Below, piece after piece: positions 1 to 8,793 of a stretch of DNA of 64,000 bases (positions within the stretch are counted from its first letter, which is position 1; the number at the start of each line of letters is the position of its first letter). The notes below the pieces were generated by a model, which was not told the DNA's origin, made no database searches, and worked only from the letters and a program-made list of their open reading frames with translations. The translations under genes and the position numbers were made by a program. The stretch is from Tomitella fengzijianii (GTDB lineage Bacteria > Actinomycetota > Actinomycetes > Mycobacteriales > Mycobacteriaceae): positions 3,655,501-3,719,500 of the forward strand of contig NZ_CP041765.1 in the NCBI RefSeq assembly GCF_007559025.1, written 5' to 3'.

Positions 1-1077
1 CGCGCGCTGCCGCTCGGAGATGAGCGGGCCGCAGATGGTCCCCGGGTCCGCGGGATCCCCGGGCGCCAGCCCGCCCATCACGTCGGCGGTGGCAGTGACC
101 GCCTCCTCCAGCCGCGCACGCGGCACCAGCAGCCGGGTGGTCAAGGCGCAGCCCTGCCCGGCATGGGTCGAGACGGTGAAAGCCGCGGTGGCGCAGGCGG
201 ACGCCAACGCCCCGGCGTCCAGGTCGTCGAGCACGATGAACGCCGACTTGCCGCCGAGTTCCAGGAAGACCTTCTTGAGGCTCTCCGAGGCCGCGGCCAT
301 CACCGCGCGGCCGGTGTCGGTGGAGCCGGTGAATGACACCAGGTCCACGCGCGGGTCGGTCGCGAGCTGTGCACCGAGCGCATGGTCCGACGAGGTGACG
401 ACGTTGAACACTCCGGCGGGGAATCCCGCCTCCTCCGCGGCGATCTTCGCGACCAGGGCTGCGCACCACGGGGTGTCCGGTGCGGGTTTGAGCACCACCG
501 TGTTGCCCGCGGCCAGCGCCGGGCCGACCTTGGCGAGGTTGATCTGGTGCGGGAAGTTCCACGGGGTGACTGCGCCCACCACACCCACCGGCTCGCGGAG
601 CAGGGCCCGGCGGGTGAGGATTCCCATCGGGCGCGCCGTGCCGAGCTCCGTCTCCCATTGGTAGCTCTCCGCGAGGTCGGCGAAGTATCCGAGGTCCGAG
701 ACCGGACCCTCCAGCTGGGGCCCGGTGGTGAAGAACGCCGGTGCGCCGGCCTCGGCGATCGTCACCTCGCGCAGTTCCTCGATGTGACTCTGCAGGCGGT
801 CCCGCAGTGCCCGGAGGCACCGGGCCCGCAGGACGTGGTCCCGCGCCCAGTCGGTCGTATCGAATGCTCGGCGCGCCGCCGCGATTGCAGCATCCATGTC
901 CTCGGGCCCGGCGTCTGCGGCCAGGCCCAGCGGCATGCCGGTGCTCGGGTCGACGGTGGCGAAGGTTTTCCCCGACGAGGCGTCGACCAGTTCGCCATCG
1001 ATGAGCAGCTTGGTGTTCTCTGCGGGTCCAGGCCTGATCAGGCTTTCCGCCGGGTCCTGAGTACGGGTCCGGGTCAT
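1..1077 (-). CDS. NAD(P)-dependent aldehyde dehydrogenase, C-terminus cut by window edge
   Basis: This enzyme family oxidises aldehydes to carboxylic acids with NAD(P)+. The first 359 residues are in the window; the family is usually about 490 long, so roughly 130 residues lie outside. Visible motifs are the Rossmann segment with VTPWNFP, the FTGST loop, the LELGGKSA segment with the general-base Glu, and the GQGC motif with the nucleophile at about Cys310. The ATG at 1077 gives the normal N-terminus. It diverges from the P450 cluster, as aldA (Rv0768) does beside cyp123/cyp51 in M. tuberculosis, so it may oxidise an aldehyde made by those P450s (inference). Confidence 0.93.
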   Translation of the reverse strand, partial: MTRTRTQDPAESLIRPGPAENTKLLIDGELVDASSGKTFATVDPSTGMPLGLAADAGPEDMDAAIAAARRAFDTTDWARDHVLRARCLRALRDRLQSHIEELREVTIAEAGAPAFFTTGPQLEGPVSDLGYFADLAESYQWETELGTARPMGILTRRALLREPVGVVGAVTPWNFPHQINLAKVGPALAAGNTVVLKPAPDTPWCAALVAKIAAEEAGFPAGVFNVVTSSDHALGAQLATDPRVDLVSFTGSTDTGRAVMAAASESLKKVFLELGGKSAFIVLDDLDAGALASACATAAFTVSTHAGQGCALTTRLLVPRARLEEAVTATADVMGGLAPGDPADPGTICGPLISERQRA

Positions 1078-1124
1078 CGGTCACCGACCTTCCAGGTTCG
1101 GCCGTCTTCAGAAGAAGGCGGGCT

Positions 1125-1167
1125 AGACAGCTGTCTGGACTATAGTTCGACAGTGTGATCCACGCAA
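1125..1167 (-). promoter_or_regulatory. Promoter of the aldehyde dehydrogenase with palindromic operator
   Basis: On the minus strand TTGCGT (1162-1167) and TATAGT (1139-1144) are separated by exactly 17 bp. The perfect palindrome AGACAGCTGTCT (1125-1136) follows the -10 box at the expected transcription start. The core GACA-N2-TGTC recurs at 1197-1206 and at 20450-20459. The TetR gene at 2531, or its paralogue at 18609, is the obvious candidate binder (inference). Confidence 0.55.
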
Positions 1168-1189
1168 TACGGAACGCGTGATCGAACAA

Positions 1190-1206
1190 TACTCTGGACA
1201 ATTGTC
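1190..1206 (+). promoter_or_regulatory. Probable -10 box and operator for the P450 operon
   Basis: TACTCT (1190-1195) fits an actinobacterial -10 box. It is followed at once by the palindrome GACAATTGTC (1197-1206), the same arrangement as on the opposite strand at 1125-1144. No good -35 is visible. Another palindrome, GTGTCGACAC, lies at 1214-1223. Confidence 0.42.
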
Positions 1207-1295
1207 TGGTCATGTGTCGACACGGGGCGATTTCACCGCTACGGTGATCCCCACCACACACGGATGGCAGTCGATCCCGACATGCGAGGTACGCG

Positions 1296-2534
1296 ATGAC
1301 GACCACTGACGACGCTCCGACACCGGTCACGCTCCACGACCCGGACGTGTACGTGGAGGGCGTCCCCCATGAGTTCTTCTCCTGGCTGAGGCCGGCCGAG
1401 CCGGTCTACTGGCAGCCGGAGGAGGAAGGCTCCGGCTATTGGGCCGTGACCCGCCACGCGGACGTCATCTCCGTGTCGCGTGATCCGGAGACCTTCTCCA
1501 GCGCGCTCGGCACCTCCCAGCTCCAGGACTTCGACGAGGAGACGCGGCAGAAGCAGGCCGCCATGCTCCTCAACCTGGATCCGCCGGAGCACACCCGCCA
1601 ACGGCTGCTGGTCAGCCGGGGATTCACCCCTCGGGTGATCGCCCGGCTGGAATCAGACATCCGCCGGATCAGCGAGGACCTGGTCGACGCCGCGGTCGCC
1701 GAGGGTGAGGTGGACTTCGTCGAGGCGATCGCCGCGCCGCTCCCCCTCGCAGTCATCGCGGCGCTGCTCGGCGTCCCCCGGGAGGACACCGGCCGCCTCT
1801 ACGACTGGTCCAACCGCATGATCGGTTTCGAGGACCCGGACTTCCACACCACCGAGGCCGACGGGGAGATGGCCGCGGCCGAGATCTTCCTCTACGCCAA
1901 CGAACTCGCCGCGCAGCGGCGCGCGAACCCCCGCGACGACATCATCACCGCGCTGGTTCAGCCCGACGAGGACGGGCACATGCTCTCCGAGGTGGAGTTC
2001 AACATGTTCTTCGTACTGCTGGTGATCGCAGGCAACGAGACCACCCGCAACTCCGCCACCGGCGGCATGCTCGCACTGATTGACCACCCCGGGCAGTGGG
2101 ACCGGCTGCGCGCGGATCCGTCCCTGGCTCCGACCGCCGTCGACGAAGTCCTGCGCTGGATCACGCCGGTCATGGACTTCCGCCGCACCGCCACCCGCGA
2201 CTGCATGATCGGCGATCAGCCCGTCGCGGCCGGCGACAAGGTCGTGATGTTCTACGCCAGCGCCAACCGGGACGAGGCGGTGTTCGACGACCCGTTCGCG
2301 TTCGACATCACCCGGACGCAGAACGCCCAGCTGGCATTCGGCGGCGGCGGAGCGCACTACTGCCTGGGCACCCATCTGGCACGCCTCGAGCTGCGGGTGC
2401 TGTTCGAAACACTCGCCGCCCGCGTCGAGCTTGTGGAACGGACCGGCCCCGCACGGCGTCTGCGCTCGAACTTCATCAACGGCATAAAGGAGATGCGCGT
2501 GCGGTTGCATCCGGCCTGGGGAGCGCCGTCGTGA
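1296..2534 (+). CDS. Cytochrome P450, CYP124/CYP188-like
   Basis: A 412-residue soluble bacterial P450 mono-oxygenase. It has the I-helix AGNETT (residues 245-250), the K-helix ExxR (Glu284-Arg287), and the haem loop FGGGGAHYCLG with the axial thiolate at Cys356. The FGGGGAH loop and the C-terminal FINGIKEMRV resemble CYP124, which hydroxylates methyl-branched lipid and sterol side chains. The subfamily is my inference, and the substrate is unknown. It starts the rightward operon after a 218-bp divergent control region and its stop overlaps the GTG start of the TetR gene. Electrons probably come from the ferredoxin at 6702. Confidence 0.93.
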   Translation: MTTTDDAPTPVTLHDPDVYVEGVPHEFFSWLRPAEPVYWQPEEEGSGYWAVTRHADVISVSRDPETFSSALGTSQLQDFDEETRQKQAAMLLNLDPPEHTRQRLLVSRGFTPRVIARLESDIRRISEDLVDAAVAEGEVDFVEAIAAPLPLAVIAALLGVPREDTGRLYDWSNRMIGFEDPDFHTTEADGEMAAAEIFLYANELAAQRRANPRDDIITALVQPDEDGHMLSEVEFNMFFVLLVIAGNETTRNSATGGMLALIDHPGQWDRLRADPSLAPTAVDEVLRWITPVMDFRRTATRDCMIGDQPVAAGDKVVMFYASANRDEAVFDDPFAFDITRTQNAQLAFGGGGAHYCLGTHLARLELRVLFETLAARVELVERTGPARRLRSNFINGIKEMRVRLHPAWGAPS

Positions 2535-3217
2535 GTGTGGACGGATGCACGGCCGGGGCACCCGGCGGAGTGCCCGCGTTCGAACCGACGCGGCGGCACC
2601 TCAGCGCGCAGCAGGCCGCGACAGTCGAGTCGCTGACGCAGGCCGCGGTGACCGTGTTGCGCGGCAAGGGCTACTCCGGCCTGACCATCCGGCTCGTGGC
2701 CGCCGATGCGGGCGTGGCGCCGGCCACCGCGTACACCTACTTCTCTTCGAAGAACCACCTGATGGCGGAGGCGTTCTGGCGGCGCCTTGCCGCGCTGCCG
2801 GAAACCTCTCCGGAGCGCACGTCTCCGCAGGGCTCGTCCCGGCTCGAGCGTGTCGCGTCGGTGATGCGCGGTGTCGCCCTGCTGGTCTCGGACGAGCCCG
2901 AGCTGTCATCCGCGGTCACCGCAGCGCTTCTGGGCGACGACCCGGAGGTGCGCCACCTGCGCATCCGCATCGGCATGAACATCCGCCGGCGGCTGTCGCT
3001 CGCCCTCCGATTCGACGAATCGGCGGACTCGCGCACAGCGGACGGCGCCCAGGATCCGGGCGGAGCGACGGACGAAGACGTCCTCGAGGCGCTCGAGACG
3101 GTCTGGGCCGGCGGCCTCGTGCGCGCGGGAATGGGGCACCAGACCTACCACGAGATCGCCGACAGGCTGGAGACCTTCGCCGGCCTGATCCTGAGCAGTG
3201 AACGAGAGGGGAAGTGA
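2531..3217 (+). CDS. TetR-family regulator (copy 1)
   Basis: A 228-residue TetR-type repressor. The N-terminal helix-turn-helix lies around residues 30-75 and ends with the family-typical ATAYTYFSSK segment; the rest is a helical ligand-binding domain. The GTG start shares GTGA with the preceding P450 stop, and the next P450 starts 4 nt after its stop, so it is cotranscribed. It is closely similar to the TetR at 18609: both contain VAPATAYTYFSSK, FWRRLAALP and LLGDDPEV. It occupies the position of Rv0767c in M. tuberculosis. The GACA-N2-TGTC palindromes are candidate sites; the ligand may be a sterol or fatty acyl compound (inference). Confidence 0.88.
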   Translation: MSVDGCTAGAPGGVPAFEPTRRHLSAQQAATVESLTQAAVTVLRGKGYSGLTIRLVAADAGVAPATAYTYFSSKNHLMAEAFWRRLAALPETSPERTSPQGSSRLERVASVMRGVALLVSDEPELSSAVTAALLGDDPEVRHLRIRIGMNIRRRLSLALRFDESADSRTADGAQDPGGATDEDVLEALETVWAGGLVRAGMGHQTYHEIADRLETFAGLILSSEREGK

Positions 3218-3221
3218 CACC

Positions 3222-4460
3222 ATGACGGTACGGCCGATCGCGGGCGGCGGCTCCGCCGCCGAGGTTCCGGCGCGGGACCGGGTCTTCGACCCGTACGACT
3301 ACGACTTCCACGAGGACCCGTACGCCACCTACCGGTGGTTGCGGGACGAGGCCCCGGTGTACCACAACCCGGACATCGGCTTCTGGGCCTTGTCGCGGCA
3401 CGCGGACGTGCGCGCCGGGTTCCTCGACGCCGGGCGCCTGTCGAGCGCCAACGGGGTGGCCCTCGACCCGGCGGCCTACGGACCGCACGCGCACAAGACG
3501 ATGTCGTTCCTGGCGTTGGACGACCCCCGCCATATCCGCATGCGCTCGCTCGTGTCGCGCGGGTTCAACCCACGGCGGATCGCGCCGATGCGGCGGAGGA
3601 TCACCGAGATCACCCACCAGCACCTCGATCCGGCGCTGGAGAAGGGCGAGTTCGACTACATCGCCGAATTCGCCGGCCGCATACCGATGGACGTGATCTC
3701 GGAGCTGATGGGCGTGCCCGACGAGGACCGGGTGGAGATCCGCAGGCTCGCGGACCTCGTGGTGCACCGCGAGGACGGCGTGCAGGACGTGCCGCAGGCG
3801 GCGATGGAGGCCGCCCTCGAGCTGATCGCCTACTACACCGATCTGCTGGCCGAACGACGGCGCGCCCCCACCGAAGATCTGACCTCCGCACTCGCCGAGA
3901 CCGTCGTCGACGGCGACCGCCTCACCGACGAGGAGATCATCGGGTTCCTGTTCCTCATGGTCGTCGCCGGCAACGAGACGACGACCAAGCTGCTCGGCAA
4001 CGCCGTCTACTGGGCGCACCGGTTCCCCGACGAACTCGCCAAGCCCTTGGCGGACCGCGCGATGGTCCAGCCGTGGATCGAGGAGACACTCCGGTACGAC
4101 ACCTCCACCCAGATGCTGGCGCGCACCACCATCGACGAGACCGAGTATCACGGGATCACGGTGCCCTCCGGGGAGAAGGTCCTGCTGCTCGTCGGTTCCG
4201 CCAACCGCGACGATCGGGTCTTCGAGGATCCGGACACCTACCGCATCGGACGCGACAGCTCCGGCGGCCTCCTCAGTTTCGGCGTCGGGACCCACTACTG
4301 CCTGGGGGCGCACCTCGCCCGTCTGGAGGCCGACATCGCCCTCACCGAGCTGCTCGACGCTGTGCGGTCCCTCGAGATCGACGAGGCCGCGTCGGAACGC
4401 GTGCACTCCACGAACGTGCGCGGGTTCGCCACCATGCCGATGCGTGTCACGCGCCGCTGA
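3222..4460 (+). CDS. cyp123: Cytochrome P450, CYP123-type
   Basis: A 412-residue P450 with I-helix AGNETT starting at residue 249, ExxR at Glu288-Arg291 and haem loop FGVGTHYCLG with Cys360. The symbol rests mainly on position: SDR, cyp51 and ferredoxin follow in the order Rv0766c (cyp123)-Rv0765c-Rv0764c-Rv0763c of M. tuberculosis. The ATG at 3222 was chosen because a GAGAGGGGAAG ribosome site precedes it; a GTG 24 nt upstream lies inside the TetR gene. Substrate unknown. Confidence 0.88.
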   Translation: MTVRPIAGGGSAAEVPARDRVFDPYDYDFHEDPYATYRWLRDEAPVYHNPDIGFWALSRHADVRAGFLDAGRLSSANGVALDPAAYGPHAHKTMSFLALDDPRHIRMRSLVSRGFNPRRIAPMRRRITEITHQHLDPALEKGEFDYIAEFAGRIPMDVISELMGVPDEDRVEIRRLADLVVHREDGVQDVPQAAMEAALELIAYYTDLLAERRRAPTEDLTSALAETVVDGDRLTDEEIIGFLFLMVVAGNETTTKLLGNAVYWAHRFPDELAKPLADRAMVQPWIEETLRYDTSTQMLARTTIDETEYHGITVPSGEKVLLLVGSANRDDRVFEDPDTYRIGRDSSGGLLSFGVGTHYCLGAHLARLEADIALTELLDAVRSLEIDEAASERVHSTNVRGFATMPMRVTRR

Positions 4461-4489
4461 CGCCGCCCCCTCCCGAAAGGCCATGAACG

Positions 4490-5284
4490 ATGCCACGATT
4501 CGACCCGCACCCCCAACGGCGGCCGGCGCTCATCAGCGGCGCGTCCTCCGGGATCGGCACCGCGACCGCGCGGGCGCTCGCAGCGCTCGGCCACCCGGTC
4601 ATGCTCGGCGCCCGGCGCGACGACGAGTGCGCCCGCATCGCGGAGAAGATCCGCGACGAAGGCGGCGAGGCCTTCGCGGCCCGGCTCGACGTCACCGATA
4701 CGCAGTCGGTGGACGAGTTCGTCGCTCGGGGCGAGGAGGCGTTGGGCCCCACGGAGATCGTCGTCTCCGGTGCCGGGGATCTGCGGGTCGGCCGCATCCA
4801 CGAGATGGACCCCGCGGTGTTCGCCGCGCAGCTCGACGTGCACCTGAGCGGCGCGCAGCGGCTCGTCGCCAGGGTCGTGCCCCATATGGTCCGCCGACGA
4901 CGCGGGGACGTGGTGCTGATCGGCTCCGACGTCGTGGCCGCGCCGCGTCCGCGCTCCGGTGCGTACAACGCCGCCAAGGCGGGGGTGGAGGCGATGGGCC
5001 ATCAGATGCGGATGGAGCTGGAGGGCACGGGGGTCCGCTCGTCGATAGTGCGACCCGGCCCCACGCAGACGTCGATGGGCATGGACATGAGCGCCGAGGA
5101 CGCCGGCCCCCTTCTCGAGGACTGGATGCGGTGGGGATTCGCCCGCCACCCCTACTTTCTGCGCGCCTCGGACATCGCCGCGGCGGTCACCACGTGCGTC
5201 ACCTCGCCGCGCGGCGCCCACGTGACGCTGATGGAGGTCCAGCCCGAGGCGCCCCTGCACGAGCAGACCACGAAGGAGAACTGA
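4490..5284 (+). CDS. Short-chain dehydrogenase/reductase
   Basis: A 264-residue classical SDR that oxidises an alcohol or reduces a ketone with NAD(P)(H). The cofactor motif SGASSGIG is at residues 16-23 and the catalytic triad is Ser146-Tyr159-Lys163 (YNAAK). It corresponds in position to Rv0765c, between cyp123 and cyp51. Its stop is 1 nt before the cyp51 start, so the two are translationally linked. A role in oxidising a P450-generated hydroxyl is plausible but inferred. Confidence 0.9.
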   Translation: MPRFDPHPQRRPALISGASSGIGTATARALAALGHPVMLGARRDDECARIAEKIRDEGGEAFAARLDVTDTQSVDEFVARGEEALGPTEIVVSGAGDLRVGRIHEMDPAVFAAQLDVHLSGAQRLVARVVPHMVRRRRGDVVLIGSDVVAAPRPRSGAYNAAKAGVEAMGHQMRMELEGTGVRSSIVRPGPTQTSMGMDMSAEDAGPLLEDWMRWGFARHPYFLRASDIAAAVTTCVTSPRGAHVTLMEVQPEAPLHEQTTKEN

Positions 5285-5285
5285 C

Positions 5286-6644
5286 ATGACCACGCAGATC
5301 ACCTCCCCTCCCCGGGTATCCGGGGAACAGGATGAGAACGGGCACCTCGAGGAGTTGCGCACCGACCCCATCGGCCTGATGCGACGGGTGCGGCGGGAGT
5401 GCGGCGACGTCGGCGTGTTCCGCCTCGCCGGGCGGGACGTCGTCCTGCTCTCCGGGGCGGAGGCGAACGAGTTCTTCTTCATGTCCTCGGACAACGACCT
5501 CGATCAGGGTGCGGCCTACCCGTTCATGAAGCCGATCTTCGGCGAAGGCGTCGTCTTCGACGCCAGTCCCGAGCGCCGGCGCGAGATGCTGCGCAACCAG
5601 TCGCTGCGCGGCGAGCACATGAAAGGCCACGCCGCCACAATCGCCGCCGAGGTGCAGCGGATGGTGGCCGGCTGGGGCGACGAGGGCGAGATCGACCTGC
5701 TCGATTTCTTCGCCGAGCTCACCATCTACACCTCGTCGGCATGCCTGATCGGGAAGAAGTTCCGCGAAGAGCTCGACGGCCGGTTCGCCCACCTCTACCA
5801 CGATCTGGAGAAGGGCACCGACGCCATCGCCTTCGTCGATCCGCACGCCGACATCGACAGCTTCCGCCGCCGCGACGCGGCCCGGGCGGGCCTGGTCGAG
5901 CTGGTCCAGGAGTCGATGCACCGTCGCATCGCGGACCCCCCGGCCTCCGACGCCGAGCGCGACCTGCTCGACGTGCTCGTCTCCATCCGCGATGACGACG
6001 GGGAACCCCGCTTCTCCGCCGACGAAGTGACCGGCATGTTCATCTCGATGATGTTCGCCGGCCACCATACGACCTCCGGCACCGCCGCCTGGACGCTGAT
6101 CGAACTGCTCCGCCACCCGGAACTGCTGGCGCGGGTGGACGCCGAGCTCGACGAGCTTTATGCGGACGGGTCCGAGGTGAGTTTCGGCGCGCTGCGCCAG
6201 ATCCCGCTGCTGGAGTCGACGATCAAGGAGACCCTGCGTCTGCACCCGCCGCTGATCCTGCTGTTGCGTGTGGCAAACGGGGACTTCGACGTGTGCGGCT
6301 ACGGGATCTCGGAGGGGGACCTGGTGGGCGCCACCCCGGCGGTCTCGAACCGGATCCCGGAGGACTTCCCCGACCCGGACGCCTTCGACCCCGGCCGTTA
6401 CGTCTCGCCGCGGCAGGAGGATCTGGCGAACCGGTGGTCCTGGATCCCGTTCGGCGCCGGGCGGCACCGCTGCGTCGGCGCGCAGTTCGCCACGCTGCAG
6501 CTCAAGGCGATCTTCTCGGTACTTCTGCAGGGCTTCGAGTTCGAGATGTCCCAGCCGTCGGAGTCCTATCGCAATGATCATTCGAAGATGGTCGTCCAGC
6601 TGGAGCAGCCGTGCCGCGTGCGCTACCGGCGCAGGCAGCGCTGA
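5286..6644 (+). CDS. cyp51: Sterol 14-alpha-demethylase CYP51
   Basis: A 452-residue P450 that I recognise as CYP51. It shares long stretches with the M. tuberculosis enzyme, including HLEELRTDPIGLM, GEGVVFDASPERR, LTIYTSSACLIGKKF and the substrate-helix MFAGHHTTSG. The haem loop is FGAGRHRCVG with Cys396, and the C-terminus SYRNDHSKMVVQ is family-specific. CYP51 removes the 14-alpha methyl of sterols such as lanosterol in three oxidations. Bacteria with it usually do not make sterols themselves, so the natural role is unclear. The ferredoxin follows 57 nt downstream, and Mce import genes follow on the same strand. Confidence 0.97.
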   Translation: MTTQITSPPRVSGEQDENGHLEELRTDPIGLMRRVRRECGDVGVFRLAGRDVVLLSGAEANEFFFMSSDNDLDQGAAYPFMKPIFGEGVVFDASPERRREMLRNQSLRGEHMKGHAATIAAEVQRMVAGWGDEGEIDLLDFFAELTIYTSSACLIGKKFREELDGRFAHLYHDLEKGTDAIAFVDPHADIDSFRRRDAARAGLVELVQESMHRRIADPPASDAERDLLDVLVSIRDDDGEPRFSADEVTGMFISMMFAGHHTTSGTAAWTLIELLRHPELLARVDAELDELYADGSEVSFGALRQIPLLESTIKETLRLHPPLILLLRVANGDFDVCGYGISEGDLVGATPAVSNRIPEDFPDPDAFDPGRYVSPRQEDLANRWSWIPFGAGRHRCVGAQFATLQLKAIFSVLLQGFEFEMSQPSESYRNDHSKMVVQLEQPCRVRYRRRQR

Positions 6645-6896
<252 letters not shown>

Positions 6897-6930
6897 CCCC
6901 CGTCCCCACATCCCCGACCGAGGAGTATCC

Positions 6931-7482
6931 GTGACCGCATTCATGCGAGATGAACTGGACGAGATGGTCCGCCGCTGGCTGGAGGCCAATAAGAAGTGCG
7001 AAGCCGAGGGAGACTGGCTGCCCCTGGCGGAGATGTACGCCGAGGACGCCACCTACGGGTGGAACTACGGGCCGGCCGAGGACTTCATGGCCGTGGGCCG
7101 CGATGAGATCCGTGAACTGGCCCTGGGCCAGGAGATGTCGGGCCTGGAAGGCTGGCGGTACCCGTACCAGTCCGTCCTGATCGACGAATCCACCGGCGAC
7201 GTGATGGGGATGTGGAAGCAGATCGCCAACGCACGCCGCCCCGACGGAAACCACTACGAGGTCCACGGGTTCGGCGGCAGCTGGTTCCGCTACGGGGGCG
7301 ACTGGCAATGGTCCTGGCAGCGGGACTTCTTCGACTTCGGCAACGTGTCGGCGCTCTTCATGGAGATGATCCAGGACGGTGCGCTCTCCGCCGGTATGCA
7401 CAAGCGGATCGAACGCGCCACCGCGGACAAGCGCCCCGCGGGGTGGTATCCGCTGGGCACGACTCCGGTCGCGTTGTGGTGA
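6931..7482 (+). CDS. NTF2/SnoaL-fold protein
   Basis: A 183-residue protein of the NTF2-like cone fold: an N-terminal helical part, then a Trp/Tyr-rich sheet with motifs such as AEDATYGWNYGP and GGDWQWSWQRDFFDF. This fold includes ketosteroid isomerase and many ligand-binding proteins, but I cannot pick out a convincing catalytic pair. The GTG at 6931 follows a GAGGAG ribosome site. It sits 34 nt after the ferredoxin, and its stop overlaps the next gene. A role in steroid or lipid handling is inferred from context only. Confidence 0.75.
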   Translation: MTAFMRDELDEMVRRWLEANKKCEAEGDWLPLAEMYAEDATYGWNYGPAEDFMAVGRDEIRELALGQEMSGLEGWRYPYQSVLIDESTGDVMGMWKQIANARRPDGNHYEVHGFGGSWFRYGGDWQWSWQRDFFDFGNVSALFMEMIQDGALSAGMHKRIERATADKRPAGWYPLGTTPVALW

Positions 7483-8789
7483 GCCGCCCGCTGAAGACGC
7501 CCGAGCGCGCCGGCGCGCCCGCCTGCACCGGCACGCTCGGCCGGCAGCGCCTGGCGTCGCTGGTACCCGAGCTGCTGCTGGCCGGCCACCTGATCGACCG
7601 CGCCGCGATGCCCCACGTCCTCGCCCGGCTCGGGCGGGAGGGGATGACCGCGGTGGCCATCGAGGAGTGGCTGGCGGCGAGCCCCGTGTACACGCGGCGC
7701 ATGCAGCAGGCGCTGGGATTCCCCGGCGCCGACGTGCCCACGGTCTTCAAGGGGATGCAGCTCGACATCGGCGCGCCGCCCCAGTTCATGGACTTCCGGT
7801 ACCAGGTGCACGACGCCCGCCACGGCGCCTTCCACCTCGACCACTGCGGCGCGCTGCTGGATGTGGAGCCGATGGGCCCGGACTACGTGACCGCCATGTG
7901 CCACGACATCGAGGACCCCACGTTCGACGGCACCGCGGCGGCGACCAACCCGCGGGCCCGCTGCCGCCCGGTCCACCGTCCGCCCCGCGCCCCCGCCGAC
8001 CGCACGCCGCACTGCGAGTGGACGGTCACCATCGACGAGGATGCGCCGCCCGCTCCGTACCCGCCGCAAGCTGCGGCGATGGACCGCACCGAGGCCGCGC
8101 GCGTTCCGCTCGACCGGATCGTCCCCGGCAGCGGCGGGCGCGACGACTATGCCGGGCCACTGCTCGCCGACCTCCGGTGGGACGAATGGTCCGGGCCGGC
8201 GCTGCACCGCATGGCCCAGGAGATCGCGCTGCAGGGCCACATGCTGGTGCTCGGGTCGGCGATGGCCTTGCGCAACAGGCTCGACGCCCGCGATGTGCAG
8301 GACATCCTCCTGCATCAGTGCACGGGGATCGCCGCGGTGACCTCCGACCGGCTCTGCACCGCGCTGGACCTGCCACGGAACAGCACAGGCCTCGCCGAGC
8401 TGCTCGCAATCCATCCCGCGCTCACCCCGTACCCGTACGTCGGCGCCCGCGTGGTGCCTGGGCCGGAGCCCGTGCTCGAGCTACCGCAGGACTCGCCGGC
8501 CGTGCGCGACGGGGCGTGGCCGGCGCTCCTGGCCACCCGCGCCGGGGCGCCCGCCCTGGACGCTCTGGTGCGCGGCGTCGACCCCCGGTTCAGCACGCAC
8601 ATCGTGTCCGGACCCGAGAAAGAAGGAGGCGCCGCAGGACGGAGAGTCGTGCGCATCGCGATCCGCACCGACGCGCGACCGCACCCCGAATCCGACGACG
8701 CGGCACTCACGCGGTTCAGCGGCGGAGCCGGCTTCGCCTTCGATGACGCGCGCCCGTCGCTCCCCTTGACCGTGGTGGGATCGGGGTGA
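7479..8789 (+). CDS. Conserved-looking protein of unknown function between P450 and yrbE genes
   Basis: A 436-residue protein I do not recognise with confidence. There is no signal peptide or membrane segment. A His/Cys-rich middle stretch (FHLDHCGALLD, then CHDIEDPTFDG and a Cys-x-Pro segment) could bind a metal or be catalytic, and faintly recalls L-2-amino-thiazoline-4-carboxylate hydrolase-type proteins (weak). The start GTG overlaps the NTF2 gene stop (GTGA), with another in-frame GTG just upstream at 7476. Its stop is 4 nt before yrbEA, so it belongs to the same transcript as the importer. Confidence 0.6.
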   Translation: MSRPLKTPERAGAPACTGTLGRQRLASLVPELLLAGHLIDRAAMPHVLARLGREGMTAVAIEEWLAASPVYTRRMQQALGFPGADVPTVFKGMQLDIGAPPQFMDFRYQVHDARHGAFHLDHCGALLDVEPMGPDYVTAMCHDIEDPTFDGTAAATNPRARCRPVHRPPRAPADRTPHCEWTVTIDEDAPPAPYPPQAAAMDRTEAARVPLDRIVPGSGGRDDYAGPLLADLRWDEWSGPALHRMAQEIALQGHMLVLGSAMALRNRLDARDVQDILLHQCTGIAAVTSDRLCTALDLPRNSTGLAELLAIHPALTPYPYVGARVVPGPEPVLELPQDSPAVRDGAWPALLATRAGAPALDALVRGVDPRFSTHIVSGPEKEGGAAGRRVVRIAIRTDARPHPESDDAALTRFSGGAGFAFDDARPSLPLTVVGSG

Positions 8790-8793
8790 CGCC

